A stretch of DNA of 8,149 bases from Candidatus Aerophobota bacterium (GTDB lineage: Bacteria; Aerophobota; Aerophobia; Aerophobales; AE-B3A), in NCBI GenBank assembly GCA_030610725.1, contig JAUWRE010000042.1:1-8149 (forward strand). Direction: 5' to 3'. The position numbers were made by a program, and so were the translations under genes. Under the pieces are notes generated by a model, which ran no database searches, was not told the DNA's origin, and was given only the letters and a program-made list of their open reading frames with translations. Within the stretch, counting starts at the first letter, position 1. The number at the start of each line of letters is the position of its first letter. Positions 6,572 to 8,149 of the stretch are shown piece after piece.

Positions 6572-7656
6572 GAAAGGTGAAAATTGGTGTTGTTGGATGT
6601 GGTGATGTTGCTTTTCGCTCATATCTACCGGATATAGCTTCACTAACAAAAGAAAAGATAGACCTGGTAGGTGTTTGTGATACTGCTGAGGAGAGAGCTA
6701 GGAAGGCAGCAAAAGAGTTTAAGGCAAAGGAGTACTACCTTAACTATAATGAGATGCTCAAGAAGGCAGACATCGAGGTCGTGATTAATTTAACAGATAT
6801 GCTTCATCATGCACCCTTTTCTCTGCTTGCCATAAAGGCAGGAAAACATGTCTATACTGAAAAACCTATGGCAGCTACGCTCGAGGAAGCGGATACCTTA
6901 ATTGGAGAGGCAGCTAAGGCTGGTATCAAGATAGCATCTGCGCCACCGGTGATGCTAAGCCTAGCTGTTCAACAGGCAAAGAGAATCATTAATAAGGGTA
7001 GCATCGGTAAGGTATGTTTTGTTTGCGCACATAGTTCCAGTGCAGGACCAGCCTCATGGAAAGAATACTCATCAGATCCTACCTGGTTTTACAAAAAGGG
7101 TGCAGGACCCCTTTTTGATCTGGCTGTCTATTCCCTCCATGCCATTACGGGAATCTTGGGACCGGTTAAGAAAGTTACCGCCTTCTCAGGAATAGCTATT
7201 CCTGAACGTATTATTGGGGGATGTGCGGCTATAGGTAAGACAATAAAAGTTGAGGTGGATGATAACACTTTGATGCTTTTAGACTTCGGTGATATAACTT
7301 TTGCCTATATAGACGGAACTTTCTGTATGCAAGCAAGCAAAAGTCCTGCCATAGAATTCTTTGGCAGTGAGGGAACAGTTACCTTAAACCCTTATTATTA
7401 TGGTGAAGGTCCACCCGTAGGTCTCTATGCAGCAGAGAAAGAATTTGGTTTAAAAGGCTGGAGTACGCCAGTTGCAGCCCAAGCAGAGGAGACATATTCT
7501 CTCGGCGATGGAATTGAGCATCTGGTTGATTGCATTACCCAGGACAAAGAACCAATAATTAGTGCTGAACATGGCCGTCATGTTCTTGAGATTATAGTCA
7601 AGGCTTATGAGTCTGCTAAAAGTGACCAAGTACAAAAGCTGACCACAACTTTTTAA
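6568..7656 (+). CDS. Gfo/Idh/MocA family oxidoreductase (362 aa)
   Basis: This is an NAD(P)-dependent dehydrogenase of sugars, polyols or their derivatives, cytoplasmic. The N-terminal Rossmann domain shows KIGVVGCGDVAF (5-16), the acidic end of the second strand VGVCD (34-38) and the EKP motif (98-100) with catalytic Lys99. The C-terminal alpha/beta domain (about 130-350) carries GAGPLFDLAVYSLHAITGIL (178-197), where Asp184 and His191 sit in the region that normally holds the catalytic Asp/His, and FFGSEGTVTL (264-273). Length is normal and no residue looks out of place. The ATG has AAAGGAG seven bases upstream and overlaps the preceding stop as ATGA, so the gene now follows the isomerase remnant with translational-coupling geometry. 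With a KDG kinase and an aldolase remnant nearby, a role in sugar-acid or inositol-type catabolism is likely. The actual substrate cannot be told from sequence. Confidence 0.9.
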   Translation: MRKVKIGVVGCGDVAFRSYLPDIASLTKEKIDLVGVCDTAEERARKAAKEFKAKEYYLNYNEMLKKADIEVVINLTDMLHHAPFSLLAIKAGKHVYTEKPMAATLEEADTLIGEAAKAGIKIASAPPVMLSLAVQQAKRIINKGSIGKVCFVCAHSSSAGPASWKEYSSDPTWFYKKGAGPLFDLAVYSLHAITGILGPVKKVTAFSGIAIPERIIGGCAAIGKTIKVEVDDNTLMLLDFGDITFAYIDGTFCMQASKSPAIEFFGSEGTVTLNPYYYGEGPPVGLYAAEKEFGLKGWSTPVAAQAEETYSLGDGIEHLVDCITQDKEPIISAEHGRHVLEIIVKAYESAKSDQVQKLTTTF

Positions 7657-7809
7657 CTAACAAAATATGCAATTGCTGTCGCCAGCGAAGCTTCGGCTAT
7701 GTCAGTGGGTAGTGCTCTGCTGGATAAAAAAGCAGTAGCCGAGGGGAAGTTTAAAGTGATAACTAAAAAGGCAGAGCAATTTTTAGAGGAAGTAAAAAAA
7801 GCCAGGTGA
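7657..7809 (+). pseudogene. eda: C-terminal remnant of KDPG/KHG aldolase
   Basis: Directly after the oxidoreductase stop, in the same frame, the sequence reads EASAMSVGSALLDKKAVAEG followed by KFKVITKKAEQFLEEVKKAR and a TGA at 7807-7809. The GVGSAL-DKKAVAEG-F-ITE-A--F pattern is the C-terminal end of 2-keto-3-deoxy-6-phosphogluconate / 4-hydroxy-2-oxoglutarate aldolase. Clear similarity starts near 7687; the bases before that (including the palindrome CGAAGCTTCG at 7686-7695) are not convincing aldolase sequence. Only about 40 of some 210 residues are left. The Schiff-base Lys and the catalytic Glu of the family lie in the lost part, so no activity is possible. The missing enzyme would take the product of the KDG kinase to pyruvate and glyceraldehyde 3-phosphate. 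An intact copy elsewhere in the genome would be needed for the pathway. Confidence 0.72.
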
Positions 7810-7984
7810 TATTTACCGGGTGGATTTCGCACTCCCTATAAACAAGCGGCCACGTGAAGATGAGCTACGCTCTATCCTTGAAGATTGGATTTTGGCTGGT
7901 CTCAAGCTAGGCCATCCTTTGCCAGTGATTGCAGAGATTGATCTGAACAGGGAGCCGACTTATGAGCCACTGGACACCGTGTAA
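7808..7984 (+). pseudogene. Unrecognised coding-like fragment (about 58 codons), probably a gene 3' end
   Basis: The frame beginning in the aldolase remnant's stop codon reads DIYRVDFALPINKRPREDEL then RSILEDWILAGLKLGHPLP and VIAEIDLNREPTYEPLDTV before TAA at 7982-7984. Composition and codon use look like real protein and it reads like the C-terminal part of a larger one. There is no ATG. A GTG at 7820 with AGGTGA about ten bases upstream could in principle make a 54-residue protein, but a remnant joined to the aldolase end by a deletion seems likelier. I do not recognise the family and assign no function. The following bases 7985-8044 hold only a small stem (GAAGCT/AGCTTC near 8011-8031). 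Confidence 0.4.
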
Positions 7985-8054
7985 GCGGCGAGATTTCATC
8001 CGACGCCTACGGAAGCTCCGCTAGTATAGCTTCGCAAAAATATCGAGGAGTAAA

Positions 8055-8149
8055 ATGAAAAATATTCTCATTGATACGGATATAGGGGACGATATAGATG
8101 ATGCTTTAGCTATTGGATTTGCTTTGAATTGTCCTGAAGTTCGTGTCAA
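8055..8149 (+). CDS. Inosine-uridine-type nucleoside hydrolase, N-terminal 31 codons (runs off the window)
   Basis: The frame starts MKNILIDTDIGDDIDDALAI and continues GFALNCPEVRV. The DTDxGxDxDDAxAI block is the calcium- and ribose-binding aspartate cluster at the N-terminus of the nucleoside hydrolase family, which splits nucleosides (inosine, uridine and others) into base and ribose. GAGGAG (8045-8050) lies four bases before the ATG. The rest of the protein, including the catalytic His region, is outside the window. It is on the same strand as the sugar-acid cluster and may be the last or next gene of that operon. Proteins of this family in sugar-catabolic clusters do not always act on nucleosides, so the substrate is open. 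Confidence 0.85.
   Translation, partial: MKNILIDTDIGDDIDDALAIGFALNCPEVRV

Noticed and set aside
7450..7635. Minus-strand open frame of 61 codons
   Set aside because: It is antisense to the C-terminal part of the oxidoreductase gene.

Overview
This is a bacterial window with moderate-to-low GC (judged by eye), purine-rich ribosome-binding sites and long gaps between genes filled with imperfect palindromes. That look is common in genomes of uncultivated bacteria, but nothing here fixes a phylum. The window has two unlike halves: an intact divergent transporter operon on the left, and a sugar-acid gene cluster on the right in which several genes survive only as fragments.

Left part (1-4166). 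The first 34 codons of an unrecognised minus-strand gene (104 to 1) are followed by about 525 bases without a gene. That gap holds a hairpin-dense repeat (about 123-372), a possible minus-strand promoter bracketed by an inverted repeat (421-475) and a separate inverted repeat (about 498-591). Next come two minus-strand half-size ABC exporters separated by about 12 bases, transcribed in the order 4157-2412 then 2399-630. They make a convincing heterodimeric type IV exporter. The upstream subunit has Asp in place of the catalytic Walker B Glu but a perfect LSGGQ. The downstream subunit has the Glu but an altered LSVGQ signature. The pair should therefore have one working and one degenerate ATP site.

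Right part (4167-8149, plus strand). A divergent intergenic region with another imperfect inverted repeat and a recognisable promoter leads into an intact PfkB-family 2-keto-3-deoxygluconate kinase (4560-5678). Downstream lies a long nested palindrome (5739-5895). It abuts a fragment carrying the EKP motif of a Gfo/Idh/MocA oxidoreductase (5922-6029). Then comes a sugar phosphate isomerase/epimerase (TIM barrel) gene with its middle deleted and its two halves in different frames (6124-6571). Its stop overlaps, as ATGA, the start of an intact Gfo/Idh/MocA oxidoreductase (6568-7656). Directly after that stop are the last ~40 codons of a KDPG/KHG aldolase (to 7809), then an unrecognised coding-like fragment (7808-7984), and finally the start of an inosine-uridine-type nucleoside hydrolase (8055 to the window end).

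Taken together, the right half looks like a catabolic cluster for sugar acids (KDG -> KDPG -> pyruvate + glyceraldehyde 3-phosphate, with accessory dehydrogenases and an isomerase) that has been cut down by several deletions while the kinase and one oxidoreductase stayed open. I see no tRNA, rRNA, CRISPR array, transposase or phage gene. I also found no clear new molecular system. The most notable signals are the series of remnants and the different palindromes that occupy three of the four gene-free stretches.
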